Under the pieces are notes generated by a model. That model was not told the DNA's origin and searched no databases. It saw only the letters and a program-made list of their open reading frames with translations. A stretch of DNA of 63,954 nt from Echinococcus granulosus (taxonomy: Eukaryota > Platyhelminthes > Cestoda > Cyclophyllidea > Taeniidae): contig NW_020170387.1 in NCBI RefSeq assembly GCF_000524195.1, forward strand, positions 218,800 through 282,753, read 5' to 3'. Below are positions 1 through 15,300 of this stretch, in pieces; positions within the stretch are counted from its first letter, which is position 1; every line of letters starts with the position of its first letter. The position numbers and the translations under genes are program-made.

Positions 1-3000
1 AATTCTCCTCGTGATTGGCATCGTTATATAGGTACTATAGCAGCCCCATAATGCATTTTTAAATGATTTTAGGGTGCTGGAACATGGGATTGGAGAAATT
101 GCTAAGAGTAGACGCCATTTTTAATAAATATTTTAGGATTGTAGTCTTCGCGGATTCATCCATTCAAGGTGGGTGCCCTTTACTGGGACGCTATGGTTTA
201 GTATTTAGGCGTAGAAATCAGAAGAGTTGTACTTTTGAATTTGGTTTGCTTGTCACTGCCACCAAAGTAGCATTCTAAGTCTTCGTTGAAGTCGTGATAG
301 GCCAAGGTGCCAGTTAAACAAATACCAAATCACCACATAAGACCAAACTTTACATACAAAATCCATCTAAATATTTCGCAAAATTTCAATACGAAAAGCT
401 CTAGCAGCACAAAATGATTGCCGGTAGATAATATTCCTTGAAATTATCCAAATAGGTTCACTGATCGGTGATTACTATGATCATGATTCCCAGGGCTCAA
501 AGTACGCTTCTTTTAATAAATCAAGGAAAGAGTGTTTATTTATTGGGTAACTATCTGTGACCATGTAAAGTCATTTTATTGTATAGTGCACAAAGTAACC
601 TGCAAAGTCAATGGTCTTGTCAGTCATGCCAACGGCCCTTGAGCCATGATCGGCAAATTCGCCACAGCCTGCTTGTTTTAGCTGATGCCCATTACTCCTG
701 TGTTAACAAATAAAACAACGGCGACGTCTTTTACAGCTCCTCGCTAAAAATGCAATTAGTTTAATCAGAGAGTAAATTGTTAATTGTTGGTATAATCCTA
801 AATTATTTCCACAAAAGTGAATTCAAGCTTCCCTTGATTGGCTGTGCATGTAACTGCATAAGGTAGCTCGAGGTCTTACGCACCAAGGTTTCCACCTCAT
901 TTCTTATAAATAGAAAATATGAGCTCAATTAATTAAAACAAACACGTTGTTGAATGGGAAATACCCAAGGGGATGGATGGCCGTGGATTGAAATATAACT
1001 TTTGCCCCTTCTAATACTGTCTCCTCTCCCTTCCTTAAATTAACGACTGCAAAATAGGGATATTTTAACGGAATTATTGTTATTCATTAAACCGAAGGCG
1101 ATTTATGAACAGATAGAGAAGGATTATGGCCTGAAGCGTACGAGAGCACGTATTAATATACCTGACGGAAGGGTAATGCCAGCTTAGGAGTGATGCAGTT
1201 TTGCTTATTATTTTTATTTTCTTCTCAATTTTATCAAGGAATTCCCCTTGAATTTTCTGCCTTGAAAGTGATTGCAACAAATTTGCCATGTCCACTTTTC
1301 TGTATACTCTTCGTGGCAGACTTCAGGTCAAGTCATCAGATTTGGACACTTTTTATGGTCTAATGACTTCATTATAAATTGCCTATTTCCTTATGAGAAT
1401 CCAACTGTTATATTTGAAAGGAAAGTATGGATAGCCCATTTTGCAAAATTTGAATCCTGCCTGCTTCTTATCAGCCCACCCCATATAGTTGGTTCCAAAC
1501 AAACTCAATCTTTCCCGCTTATGAATTTATGGTTGAATGCTTCGTTTTTTACTTACTACCAGGGGTAGGACACACGATTTTGATGATGTGCCACCCGTTT
1601 TTACATTTGTTGTGGTACTTACTTGCAAAGGCTTAAGGAGCGAGAAAATTCTATATCATGCGTAGGCTTTTTAAGCGACCGGTGTGCTTCAGATTGATTT
1701 ATTCACACACAATCATAGCTTTCAAACGTGGGGAACATTGCGTGTGTCCTAGCGTAGTGTCTCTCACTTCATAAGTACAAATTTCTCCACTAAACTGCAG
1801 CAGTCTTTCAAGAGAGATGGTTTCCTGCTACTTGGACTTGCTTGCTTTAAAAACACTGTTTCATCCAGTCCAACCTGGTCCACTTTCCCACTGGATATCT
1901 GAACATCCATAATAAATGTGCAAACAACTGTTCTCCTATGCAGACAGGCAATTATGCCCAACTTTAGTCTTGCTTCCCTGGTAAAACGGTGCTGGGAAAT
2001 TTTCACACTTTAAAACAAAATAGCTTTAAAAATCTTTTGCTTTTGGTGCGAGAAAACTCCTCCACCTAATACATATTTCCACTATGCGGACTAGTTTGAC
2101 ACTTGAACACATCTTGACGGATTGATATGTATGACGCGTGGGTGCTGCCGAGGTCAAGTGCACGTTTTCTGTCCAGATTGCATCATGCTCTTGGCCAACA
2201 CAAAATTTATTAAACGCGTAGCCTCCTATTCTACCTCCACAATGGAGGATTCGATAAACCGTGAACAGTGAAACATCGAGTGAAATTACATTGAATTGTT
2301 AGGACAAAGCAGAAGCATTTTAATTGAGGGATCAGTTTCTTGGTGTTTGTGGAACTGTTTCAAAGTGCACACATCTCTAAGCCCCTTCGTTACAACAATA
2401 AAGAGGCACAAAAGATAAATATAGTCGGGTGAAGCCAATGTGGAGGTCGTAAAGCGACGGAGTGATTATCCGCCTATTCTAATGTAAATGTAACCCCTTT
2501 ATGAGAATAGTGTATCTCCATCTCCTTCAAAATGTCTATTTTAGCTATTTTAGAGACTGCTCAACTGCATTGGCCATTCCAACGACAGTCGAGGCAAGAG
2601 TGGCGGGGGAGATGTTTCTGATCTCAATGATAGTGCTGTGTCTGATAGAGTGTGGTGAGGTGTCTTGGATTATTTCCTACTTTAGGCGATCACGACTGAA
2701 GGTAAACTTGAAGGAATAGATGAATTTAGAGTCAAATTCCACAGCCGGTAGCATTGTAACCTTTGACTCTGTTGTGTTCATGTGGTGGTGCATTTGATAC
2801 CTTTGAATGGTTTACATAAGTCCTTTATTCAATGCAAACATTATTAGACCTGTCTTAAGCGCTAATTGTCTTGAAGCTGCAAACCGCTTTGAGGTTTGGT
2901 TTGCAATTTTTGCAATTTATATAATTTATTAGACGGATACTACTTATTCCTATTCGGGACTGCCTTTTTCTAAAACCCCTTTATACCTTCATTAGGGGGA

Positions 3001-4315
3001 CTAAAGTACAGCGTATAGGTTGGCCCTTTGGTCGGGTTAACATCATGCCATATGGAGCTTGGGAAAAGCCTGTGGTGGCAGTTGCCTAACGTGGGGCAGG
3101 TCAGAAAAGTAAAGGAAACGCTTCTACCAAAAGGCTTTCAATTTTGTGACAACTCGTCAAATTTGAGAGCGAGCTGTTGCCTCCTTAACGCAAGTGGAAG
3201 AATCATAGAACATCTAAAAATTGAATATTATAATAGGTGTTTTGCAAGGAAGCATTAAATTCTCAAATAATTGGCATTTTGTGTAACAAATGCCTGAATA
3301 AAGTGCAAGTAAACTATAAAACAATGCTTCCGTCAGTCAGTCCACGTCTGCGTACTACTAGTGTCATGTCTGTTTATCATCGCTTGGATTCGTCGGAAAT
3401 GCCCAGACATGGGCGTGTCGTCCTCCTTACGCAGACAACTGCCATTAAAGACGGTTAAGAGCCAGTTAGTCGCACATGCTTTTCCCTTGAGTCCGCCTCA
3501 CGGTGACGAAAAGCACATTGAACATACTCCCATCCTGTTTACACTGCAAAGTAAATTAGAGAGTAGGAAATATTCCACCCAGATGGTGAATGACACTAGT
3601 TAATTGGTTGTTACATATACACATTTCGGTCAGTTCATCTATCAGGCGGACTAGACGCGCAGTCACTTATTTTACCTAGCTTTTTTAACGATGGCGAATG
3701 GAGTGAATATTTGCCATCAATGCAGCGCTTCCTCATCACTGAAAGTCAGCGTTTTTATGTAAAAAGTACGGCCATCAACGAATTTTACAAAAAACTGTAA
3801 AGTAACAGCGGGGACAATGTAAACCGATTCCATTTGCGCATGAACGTGCTAATTTAGTCGACTTGCCATGTTGGAGTTACGCAGTGGATGATGGATTTGC
3901 GTCATCATTCCGTTTAGTGTTTTATCACTCAGCGCTGCGCAAGGGAGTATTAAAGAGGCAGTTGTGGCCACTGGTAACTTTTGATTGCTATAACTATTCC
4001 TTGTTATGCTTTACTGCGGAAGAAGGCCACCGTTTTAAAGTAATTTTGGGATTTTTGAATTATTTTATCCTAAGGCAGCATATCGCCTGCAGCAGTTTTA
4101 CTTACTAACGGGAATAAATGTGTTTTCTTTTCAAATGCCGTACCTTTGGTTACAATAACGATTCCTCCACGTGGAATGGGTCTGTATATGAAGGAGATGA
4201 AATTGTATCACCTCAGACAAAAAATGCGAACAAGAAATTCCTCTCAAATATAGAAAACACTTACACAAATGGATCCTTTTTCACACAAAATGCGGATTGG
4301 TAGTTTTTAATTGTT

Positions 4316-4860
4316 TATTTAACTCTCGGTTTTGGTAAAGGGTCAATTGGGGAGTCTGTCATTGTGGCTCCATAGGGCAATCTGGCCTCCTAGTCATGCT
4401 AGTAGCCCCAAGTCCTACTGTACAGTGACAGTGTATATTCTACCCTAGTGCTATGTCTATTCGTCTTCAGGGAAATATCCGTTCTTAAGGGACAATTTTC
4501 CTGATTTTTACTACCGGATGCATATTATGTGAAAGGTAATATCTGTAACGACTCCTAACAGAAGGGTTGAAAACGACACAACTACCTCAGTCCTGCGGTC
4601 TGGGGGAAATCTGCTGACAATTTAAGCATCAACAGCCGTGTACCATATGAAAAGGTTTGCTTGGCAGCTCTTTATGGTATCCATATGAAGATGTGAAATA
4701 CGTAAACAGGCGATACCCTCCTCCACTTCTCTACTAGCTGGAAGGAACCCAGACGGATATGGCTGGGCAGCACTGAAGTGAGAACCAAGTGGCAAGGAGG
4801 AAAAGAGTAAATATGTAGAACTCCGGCTTTGTTATATGACCCTATTTTTAGGCCAGTGTT
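4316..4860 (+). repeat. Diverged dispersed repeat, long copy A
   Basis: Collinear with 61355-61920 over about 550 bases. The best shared block is GACGACTCCTAACAG against AACGACTCCTAACAG, followed by a matching GGGNTGAAAANGAC. Other shared blocks are GGACAATT..TGATTT.TACCAC and GGATNNGGCTG..CAGC. The first 160 bases also match 45357-45530. A weaker match to its start occurs near 5151. Non-coding. The family is unknown; a non-autonomous element of the TRIM or SINE kind is possible. Confidence 0.6.
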
Positions 4861-7800
4861 CCTGCGACTGGCGATGGGCATACATGATGGCCAGCACACT
4901 TTCCTGTCCTCCTGTACAATTCCCAAACAGGACGAAATCCCAAATCCGGTGGAACTGCCAAGCGGGATCAGTGACGCTACGGTCAAATATCGTTTAAATT
5001 GCGTGGAAGTTAGATGATTGGTGCTGTCGGTTTGTGGATATTTTCCTTACAGCACCGGCTACATTGCGATGAGCGACGTGGCAGGTTGACAAGAGGGAGT
5101 GCGTAGGACGACATTTAAAGGGAGAGGGGCTATACAATAGGTAAACCCTTTGTTTAACTCTCCGTTCTAGTAACAGACCACCTAAAGGCTCCGCCATAAT
5201 ATCTTTCATGCACGGCCTGACCTTCAGGTCATTCCAGTGGGTCCGAAGTTTCATCATAACACAGGCGCAATTCAATCTGCGGTACTTTTTGTTTTGAGCC
5301 ATCTAGTGATTTCCTGAAGTTCCTAGTTAAGAAGCAAGTAGTTACGTGAACCTAATTTTGTTCCTTAAATAATAGGGTTGACATTTAACAAATAAAGAAA
5401 TCCCATTTCTATAAAATTGAACTTAACAAGTGATTTGGACGCATTTTGCCTTATTCATCTAAGCATTATTAAAATGGTTAATGAATTTGTCGTCTTCAGC
5501 ACAGGCACTAGTACTTACTGCTTCTTGCTAAGATATGTACATAGCTTTTGTGATGGTACACTGTCAGTTGCTCAGGTTTCCTTTGCAAACCACCAGATTA
5601 TTATTTACCCTTCCTCAATTTTGGAAAATGGCTTTTTCGCACCCCAAATAGAGTATCCTCCTATTCACCCCTCATTACATGGATGAGTTAGCTCTCCCTG
5701 ATTATCCACTCCCAATTTTATATTCCGATGCTATTATTAGCATCTTGCGTGAAAAATTTCCTCCCACACAGGCTTCAAATTTAGTTGAGAGTGATTCTTT
5801 TGATATCGACATAAAAGCTACTGCCTCGTAATACCTTTTGTCACTGCCTCTTTGAACATGAGTTGTAGTAATAATACCCGACAGCAAGTTATGTAGCATG
5901 TGTAAAGTTTCTCACTCCGTCTTAAAATAAGCAAGAGGCAGACACTTTGTTCCGTCGAAACTTGGCTAAAGAGAATTTAATTTCTTATTTCTTTTAAATT
6001 TAGGAATAATCGGGCATTTCACTCACTTGCTAAAACCTCCACAAAAGTTATTCCTGTCATCGGTTTGCTTTCCCCCCGCCCAATCCCTCGGTAACGGAGG
6101 AATGAACAGTTTCCTATCCACTTTATTGTTGGTCTTAAGCAGACCTTGAATTTTCTATTATTGCCCTGTCTAGTAAAACCTCAAACAATTTCAAACACGA
6201 ATGATGAGGTTCTAAAGCAATGGAGGGGTGCTTACTTCAAAGGAAACTCACCGGTCTTACATAAATTGCAGATCATTATACTCTAGGTGACTGTGTCACC
6301 ATCAGCGTTTTATGATGACCACTGAAATGATCATAAATTACTATCCCCAGGGAGAATTTTAGTGTCCTGCGGTATCCCCAAGATGCATCATAACTATGTA
6401 CATACGCATCATCCAAACACGCCACCGATCACAACGTAAACTATTTGCTCACTTAATGAGGGTAAAGAAGTATATGACATACCTGTGAATTGTTTCTCGC
6501 TTATAAACTTTTGCCATTTTTAACATATAAAAACGTGACAAAGACCCCTCTCTACTAGTAATGCAGCAGTGGAGTTTAGAAAATTAAAGCAACACAAAAT
6601 ATTGGGTTGAATTTTGTGTAGTCTTTTAGAAAACACGTAATTAGGCCACCCTATCCCTTATTCACCTTAATAGTATAGAAGTAAGACCAAAAGGCTACCC
6701 ACATAGGCGTTCATCCAAGATCATTATTAAAAAATCGCGTCCATTATGCCCCATGTCGTAGAACTACGGCCCAGCTCCCGTCACTTCAATTATCCTGACT
6801 GCATTAAAATCCAATCTGACAGTATCTATACGTGATTCTTTGATAGTTTGTTAAAACCTTCGTTTTGGCCTAGCGGTAACTTAAGGCTCCGCCCTTGTAC
6901 TTCCGTTGGGTGGCAAGGCCTCCGCAGGTCATCAATTCATTTGCGTCCTAGTATTACTACCACTTTCATCTTAAGGAAATATTGGGGGAGCTACACATGC
7001 GCCCATGTATGCAAGCAAACAATATAACTATATGCTTATCATAAATAAACCAACTTGCCAATAAGCAGTAATGCATACAAGTTCGATAAGAACCTCCTAC
7101 GCTACTGTCCAATCCCGAATATCTCTGCGTGGGTTCGAGAAGTTTCCATGGAATTTCATGACGGATGATTGGAAATTTAATGAAGTTGTAATACAGGCAT
7201 GCTTTTCCCTTCACTCCTTATTATAAAGGCAACTTCCCCCTCAATGCATGTTCTTTTCGAATTAGCTGAATTGTTTCTTATTCAATCCGCTTCTTCCATA
7301 TCTCATGCAAGGTATTTTTTCGGCAATTGTCTGAGAAGAGTTCATGCGACCCTTCTTAAAAATGCCTGTTGCAGAGGCTAGAACTTTCCAGCTGTAAGTG
7401 TAAATGAGAGTAACCCCTTGACCGCACGCGTCATGGCCACTGCCAACTTCAAAAAGCCCGAGTAGATGGAAAAATTTTAGCAGATTGTAAACTCATTAAG
7501 GTGTATGACCGTGATTCAAAGGCTTTAAAGTGTGTATATTCCTGAAATACTGAAACAGTCGGTAAAGCGAATCAATTACAGGGTTATTGTCCAACCGAAA
7601 AACTACATTTGATTTGAATATGAACTAGCGAGTCTTTGCCACGTTTATTTATTCTTGTGTGTTTAATTTTTATACCTGACCACGGCAATAGTAATTCACA
7701 AATTGTGGAAGCCATGGGTTCGTACTTTGTAAATGAATAATCCATTTCGGTTTCAAACGTCTTCAACTCCTATAAAAAAATCCGACCAATGGATGAAGAA

Positions 7801-10800
7801 TGATAATTGAGAAGACCCATTTGTGGGGAGAATCGCAACCCTCGGATCTTCCAAAAGTTACTTAAAAAAATTCGTTCTGTCTACCCAAGATAAAATATAG
7901 CTTAAAGAGCATGTAAAATGCCGAGAGGTGTAAAACTAACTGAATGTGATGTAACAACCCCTAGTTGATAGCTTGTGATTATCAAGCCGTCCACCAAAAC
8001 TTTTCCCACATCACGTCTGGGTCTGAACGTGATGTTCGCTACTGCAACCAAAGTGGCAGTAAAATAGGAGACTGACATAAAAAGGGCCATAAATCAGACT
8101 ACCTTTTTGTTAAAGAGGAAAGATCTAAATCCACGCAGGCATGTAGAGTGTTTCCAGACGTACAAAAATCACGTGATAATTACAATAATAACTCCGAGAT
8201 TTCAAAATAGTAATGCAATTAATAGAGGAATCATTGCTTAAAATTTTGAGTTATACAGCCAAGGTGGAAGGTGTTTATTCCCACTGCTGTATTAAAAGAG
8301 ACGTGTATGTCAATTTCGCCGAGGCCGTGGTTTGATTTATGGAGATCTGTTAATTTCTAGTTGACCTAATTGCTCCCAAGAGAGTAAAATCTCCCCTGTT
8401 TAATGGAAAAAGAAAATCCTTTCTGTGAGTAAAACCCAATTAGTAAATTTAATTCAAAATTGTGGGATTTCGGTGTGATTTCTTTTTTGACTTACCTGTG
8501 GAAAGTGCCCCTCACCAATATGTCACATCCATTGTCAGCTGAATACACTTTGAGTAGGATGAAAGTCCAAGCAGAAGCGCTAGACATTATTCAAATTTCA
8601 AACTTTCTGAAAAAAAGTGCTAACAGATATGTATGCATCAAACTGTAAGCAGGAACAAGGGAGGTTTGCTAGCAACGTTTACTTGTAAAGTACTTAAGAG
8701 ACACCTGTCATTTTCCACAAGGCTTGACATCGTAACAAGATTTTCTCAGATTAACTAGCTACCCACCACCTTTAAAGAATTAAACTTTAATTGCAAGGAT
8801 ACATATCAATGTTTTTCCAAACCAACGACTACCTTAATGTACAACCATTCGCGATAGAAATAATTGCCCACTTAGAAGTGGGGGCCCATTTCAAAACAAG
8901 TCACATTTAACATAAATTACTTCTTTAGCTGTTCAAAACCGTTGAAATTTAATGGAGGAGGCTATAGAAACTGACAACCTATCTGCGTGACAAATAGTCT
9001 TTACTTATTTGAGGTTTTTGCGTTCTCCGGAGTCAACTTGACTTCGCGTGATAGCAGCTGCTTCAATAATGCAGGAAAACAATTTTTTGGGAAGGAGTAA
9101 AAAGAAGAGGTCTTAAATCCTGAGACTGGTTTGCACAAAACCAAGTTAGTTAGCTTGTGAGAAGAAGCCAAATTTTAACATCTGATTTCACCTTTACGTT
9201 TGCGGACCGCTTTTGGACACATTTGCGTGGAGGAGTGTTGTGGAAATGTCACTACAGCTGTGTACATTGTCGACGACCTTGTTTTCACTTGCGAGTAAAG
9301 TTTGGCCGTGAGATTGTTGCCTCAGTGTTCCAGGTTAGATTTATTTTTATTGTCGTAATTTAATTTAGGAGTGAATAAGATACGTAAGCTTGGCTACAGA
9401 TGAGGTTGTAAAAAATGAGGAAAATAGGTCTCATGACAAATGCCAAAGAGGTACTAAGCATACACGCATATGTGATAGGGATTTGGGCATGTTACATTAG
9501 TAAACGTGTCATGATAGTTCTTATTAATCACGCTTGAGAGCTTTTTTAAATTTTAGACCTGTTAGACTGTGTTTTGTAACAAAAAACTCTTTGGTTTGTA
9601 AAAGAGCCAAGCTCTCATATCAACTAATAAGGGGGTTTTAATTGACCGACCTTTTGATAAAACCAATGTTGTGACTTATGCCTAAAATAGGGCTTTTAGC
9701 AAACGACTCTAATTTTTAAGAACTTGTTTGACCTGAAAAAATGTAAGAACTTAACAAAAACCACTTTCCTCAGCAATTATCTGGGGAAAATACAAGAAGA
9801 ATTAAAAAATGGAGTTTGCTCTACTTGTTTCCCGTCCATTAAATTGTGGTGAAAAGATTTTATTTAATGTTTTGGTTATGATAAACGTCCAAAAGAAGGG
9901 TAACCTGCCAGGCCATAGATTGATAGACTTGGCATGTGCGTCGGGCAACTGTTGGGATACTGACCTACCACTGGACAAGAACAAAGTGAAGTAGGAAAAT
10001 TCAGTTGCATGTGTTCACATTAGGAACAAGGACTTAAGGGGCTTTAGGCCGGTATGTATTAAAACCGGGATCAGGATGTTGGTCAGACTGCACCAGAGGT
10101 GGAGCATACTTGATGACACACACTTGGCTGCTGAGTCATCGGAACTTTATTTAAACGAAGGGTCAAAGTTGTGGTTGAGTGTTGCACAGTTAGAATTTAA
10201 CCACTTGTGTATGTGATTTATAAGAGACAGCGGATTCTTTGTGGTCTTGCCAGTTTATCTATCTCTCCATCCATCTGCTTATGATGAATTGTACATCATC
10301 GTAGTAATACTAAAATTCATGTGATTTCGTAAATTCATTCACACGAATGACAATTTAATCAACATGCCTGAGTGTTCTATGAAATAATTTATGTTGGAAA
10401 TAAATCATTTACACAGATTACAGTTTAGAAGCCTTTGTACTACCCAAATATATGAGAGGAACCCATATCTTGGGGACCGAGTTGATTAAGGTTGAAGTTT
10501 TGATGAAAAATAAAGTGGTTTAAAAACAAGGAAACTTAAAAACGACGTACGTGGTACTCATTTTCCCCCGAACAAGCCTCTCTTAAGAGAATCATAGCAA
10601 ATTACCTCTCATACAACAGCCTGCTCAAGGAACAGTCGCGGGGAGTGATAAACAAAATGGACAAAAAACAACAAATTCGTGTGCATCAAGGCGATACATC
10701 AGAAACATCTAGTCTCCTAAATAAATAAAAAAAAGTGGAAGAGCTATCTAAATGATAGCATTGACCTTAATTGCCTCAGCCATTCCTGGCTGGGCAAAAG

Positions 10801-11139
10801 TCTAATATTACGATTGAACATTTGGGGGGAATTTGCCCTCTTTCCCTCCACATTAATCATGCCCTCAAAGTCTGCGGCTGAAATTGAAAAAATTCCTCCC
10901 AAAATGGGCAAACCATTAACCGGCCGTTTAAAATGCATCAAACTGTTTTTATGACAAAGTGGAGGAAAGCTATGTGTAGCGTTGAACTTGAACGCTTTGC
11001 GAAGCGAAGGGTATTTAGCAAGTTAGATAAAATAAAATATAGTTCTATTATATTTCCATTTTCTTCACTTAGTTTTTCAATAAACCATTTGCAATTCACT
11101 CGAGATGAAAAGGGTCTACGATATTGAGGTAAAAGCAGT

Positions 11140-11155
11140 GGGGGGGGGGGGGGGG
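11140..11155 (+). repeat. Poly-G tract of 16
   Basis: Uninterrupted run of 16 G in an otherwise AT-rich stretch. Prone to length error in sequencing. Confidence 0.95.
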
Positions 11156-12302
11156 AAACGGTTTGAACCAAATTTATCCATAAGATAAATTCTTACTGCT
11201 TGGTAGTGATTAGGGGAGAGTGCGAAATAAATTTAGTTATGTACTCGCCGTTTTGAACTGCTATGGCTATGCATCTCTGCTGAAATATACAAGACTTTAT
11301 TCTCGACATGGCGCGCAGTTACGTGCCTGCTGGTCGGAGTGCCGGCCAGGTGGTCACCACTCTTTCGAATTTGTGCTGTGTAGAATGGCTTTGATCTGCC
11401 GTATAATATATAATGGCCTAGCGAAGTGTTGGTCAATAGGAACAGCTCCATTAGAGGGTAAATCAAAAAATGTTATAGAACATCGAAGTGGGGATGTTCT
11501 TCTGGGGTTTTAGACGCCCCCCTCACCATCCAACTCACTGTCCATCAAAGTGATGGCTGACTTTACCACTCTACCATATTTTGTACAACATTTATCAAAG
11601 CTACATAAAAAAATGCGTTTTTTAAAAAAAATATTTATAATTTAGAAATATCCTTGCATATGATGCTCATGTTTTGTAATTACAAGCTATTTAAGAGTAT
11701 TTTAAACGGATAGACCAAATTGCGTCATTTTGAATAGACTTACAGACACGTTTCTGGAGTACATTTCCATTTTACTTAATAAAATACCCTTGCCAAGCTC
11801 TGAGGTTTTGCATCGCTTTTACATTTCTGTTATACGCATTTCCCAAATTATTTTGCACTAGCCAAAAGAAACTATTGCAACTCCAGTTTTGCATAAAGGC
11901 ATTACAGGACTTGAGACATACACGCGCTCTGGCAAAATTTGATCAGAAGATTTCGTTCTGAACTAGCATTTTGGCAAATGCAATCATGTTAACATTTAAG
12001 ACTGTCTCCGTAATACCACACTATGAAGGTCCTAACTCTGTGGCCACTGTGTTTCTTATAGCATTGTAGCAAGAGATAGCACTGCAGAATGTCGGGGATC
12101 TAAAAATGGGCTTTAAGCCTAAAAGCATTGTTTTGTTTGCGTTTGTAAGGTTTTATAGTATAACACGAAGGTCACCCGAGGCCCTGAGGGAAATAGACCA
12201 TTGCAGCTCAGATGCGTTGTGTCCCTGGTGCTCAAAGTTAGCGTTCTGTAAACGTCCTCGGAATACGAATGTTTATAATCTATTCCTGCGTGTAAAGCAA
12301 AA

Positions 12303-12318
12303 TCTGTCTGTCTGTCTC
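12303..12318 (+). repeat. Short (TCTG)n microsatellite
   Basis: Nearly four tandem TCTG units, the last ending in TCTC. No associated gene. Confidence 0.7.
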
Positions 12319-15300
12319 TTGGTACTAATAGTTCTGAAGGCCAGTGCAATAAGGCCTTTTATTTGAAATGTGGCACCATCTTAAAAACTTTTGAATAAAG
12401 CAGACTCGCGTACACTTAACCTTTGCAGCCTTTAGTGACCTGGAGCTGCTTTTCATTCGAATTGGCTGTGATTCGAGCTTGTTCACTTTACGAAATAAAA
12501 CCCGGTTCGTGTAAATTTCTCTCAGTAGTTGAGAAAGTTGCAACAGCGGAAAGCACCACCCTGAAATGGTTTGGAAATATGAATCACCAGATACTGGCAC
12601 AGCACTTTTGGTAATAACACTCGATTCCTTATGACGTGTTTTTTTTGAAATTGATGTGGCAAGATCAACTTTGCTGTTTTAGGTAGGGTAAGTAATGAAG
12701 CAGTTTCTTCACATTTACGTCAATTTGGTGAAAGCTACTGAGCGAATGGGCCCCACCCACAAGGCATGCATTAACGGACGGCAATAAACGTCAGACTATA
12801 AATTTGCTCTTTGCTTCCTTCCAATTATAAAAAGCCTAATTTTTAGAAATGGTTAAATGAACTGGCATATTGCTGTATATTTCAAACTATCCGTCTTCCA
12901 CCTAACGCATTCACTTTGAAGGCACCACTCCAATCCCAGAAGACTACGCTTTGTGTGTGTAATGGGATGCAAGGAACTCCACATTCTGGGCACAACTTGT
13001 ACAGAAAGCCAGAATTATTTATTCATTTAAAAAGAAATTCTATTCTTAAAAGAAGATGCAAGACCTCATACCTCTAGACTTACTCTTGAGAAGATTTGTC
13101 TCATCTTGTCCTCCTTATTTTTGTAATGAAATTTCTGCAAGTGATACTTATCATTCTCTTTGTGGTGGCATAATGGAAATGGAATAGACAGTTGCAAAAT
13201 AACAGTTAGATGCGAATGGAAATTACAGAGGCTTAATTTTATGCTTCTGGAAACAAAACGTTTTACAAATGTTGAATTTACGGTAAGTTGATACCTTGTT
13301 AAGGAAATATTACTGAATTTAACATTAAGTGCCTAACCAAACGACGTAATTGGAGAGGCTTCTGTAGTAATTTAATTTGTCTTCCAAAAAACTCTAGCAA
13401 TTATTTAGTTATCTTTAGCTAATCATTCCGGTGCAGTAGCCGCGATTCACGCTGGAAGCATGTTTCATGCTATGGTATTCCCCCTTCCATGGAGGCACTG
13501 GATTTAAACACGACGAGTGAAAATGCAGACATTGTTTGTGCACCGCATCCAGAAAGGCGGCCTTTGAATTTAGTATCACCTTCAAAGTGTCAGCCAAATT
13601 AACTGGAATTTGCTGCAAACCTGTTCATTCTACCGGAACTCTTCAGCATTCTTTCACCTTCCTCCTAATCACCTTTCTCCAAATGCAGATCGTAACAACC
13701 TGCATACAAAATGTTTCTCACTTGGTAAATTCTGCCGAAACGCAGATTCATTTCAATTGCATCGGAGGGTATAGTATGTGTTATAAAGCAATGATTTACG
13801 CGGTTGACCGGTGTTAGGACTTCATTACGTACCATTTATTACTTGCTTTGTAGATTATTTAAAGATGCACACATTTTAATTAGTTTACAAGATGTGTAGG
13901 TAAACTGAATGAAAGGCTTTTAAAAGCTAAGTCCTCGGTAAGGATACTAAAATATTTTGCACGAAGCTATCCCTATTGAATCTGTTGGAGGAAAATTTCA
14001 TTTAAGCTACACAATTGAAAAGCACTACCGTTTTAATAGTTTGTTTTGATCCCAGTTTTGATAAAGGACTACTGAGGGGTGCGTAATCTCACCTTTGCCG
14101 TGCTGCTTGGCTTTTTGTACCATGTCAGTAGGCTCCAAACCCTTCCGTAATTCGACAGTACATATTCTGCTCAAGTATTGTGTCTTCTTTCATCTTCATG
14201 GAAATCTTGGGACGTTATAACACTTCATCCCAAATTTGCCTTTGAGCAAAGTTATCTCATTGGCAATGGCAAAAGTAGATACTTTTTAGGATGAAGGTAG
14301 GGAGGTGAATCGTGCTACTCAATTCAAGGTAAGCGGCAAAATGAAAAAGTACAGCTCTCTTTGAAGCAAAAAATACTGTCTGATTGCAGCGTAATGGATT
14401 TTCCTTAGAAGTAAAACTAAAATCTTGGGAAACTCAACTGGGAACATCCTTCAGGTTGAATGCAATAGATAGGCGGCTTAACACTGCTCTTTTTCTAATT
14501 TCTAAGAGTGCTCATTTAAAGAAATCCACATTTATTTTGGAGGCAAAAGTATTCACTTCCATAATTTTTCAAAAATTTTAATGAATGGATTTTTGCATAA
14601 AATTAAGTTGAACCTGAAAATATGAGTGGGTAGCCTTCCTCAAAACCCCAAGAACTGGTACAATCAAATTTGAATGAACACAGTGGTGTTGCTACTTGAG
14701 GCAACAAGGGACAATACTGGTACATCAGACTGGCATAGTGTGGGTCACAAATCCTTTATTTTACTTCCTTTCACCTTCCCTTCCAGATCAAATTTGAAAT
14801 ATCAGTAAAATCCAAATCATCCTTTTAGCCCAAACTAAGGATTTTACAACGGAATGAAGTTAGCATGAAGCGTACTCGTTGACTGCCATCTGAATGGTGA
14901 TAAAATATTAACCACCATAACAAAACACCCAAAGGAAATGTGCTTGCGTTCTTGAACAAGACACTTTCTTTTGTCAGGTGGAATGACAGCGCTTTTGGTG
15001 AGAAACACAAGAACAAAGACTTATTTGATGGTATTTTCTCCTGGCTGCATAACTACTCGCACTTAGGAGAGAGTATAGACAAAATAGCATACTCTATAAT
15101 CTGATCAAAAGTAATAAATAATTTTCTCCTAACACTGTTTTCTCCTGTTTCCCTAGCTGTCTCTTACCTAGATGAATTGATAAAGAACTGCAAATTGTTT
15201 GTCACTATCTTACTTAAATCGCATCTGCCATTAGCAACAGATTAAGAGTTCAGTGGTAAAATCGAGAAATGTACGTCAATATTAAGCGATGGCATTTGTA

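Noticed and set aside
4994..5302. 102-codon minus-strand frame next to repeat copy A
   Set aside because: No domain; the region is not shared with copy B and the frame lacks gene-like borders.
6860..6930. tRNA-like stretch
   Set aside because: No proper A and B boxes and no cloverleaf could be drawn. No tRNA was found elsewhere by looking for B-box motifs.
10744..10941. Minus-strand frame with an acceptor-like TTTTTTCAATTTCAG
   Set aside because: Only one plausible border, no partner exon and no recognisable protein.
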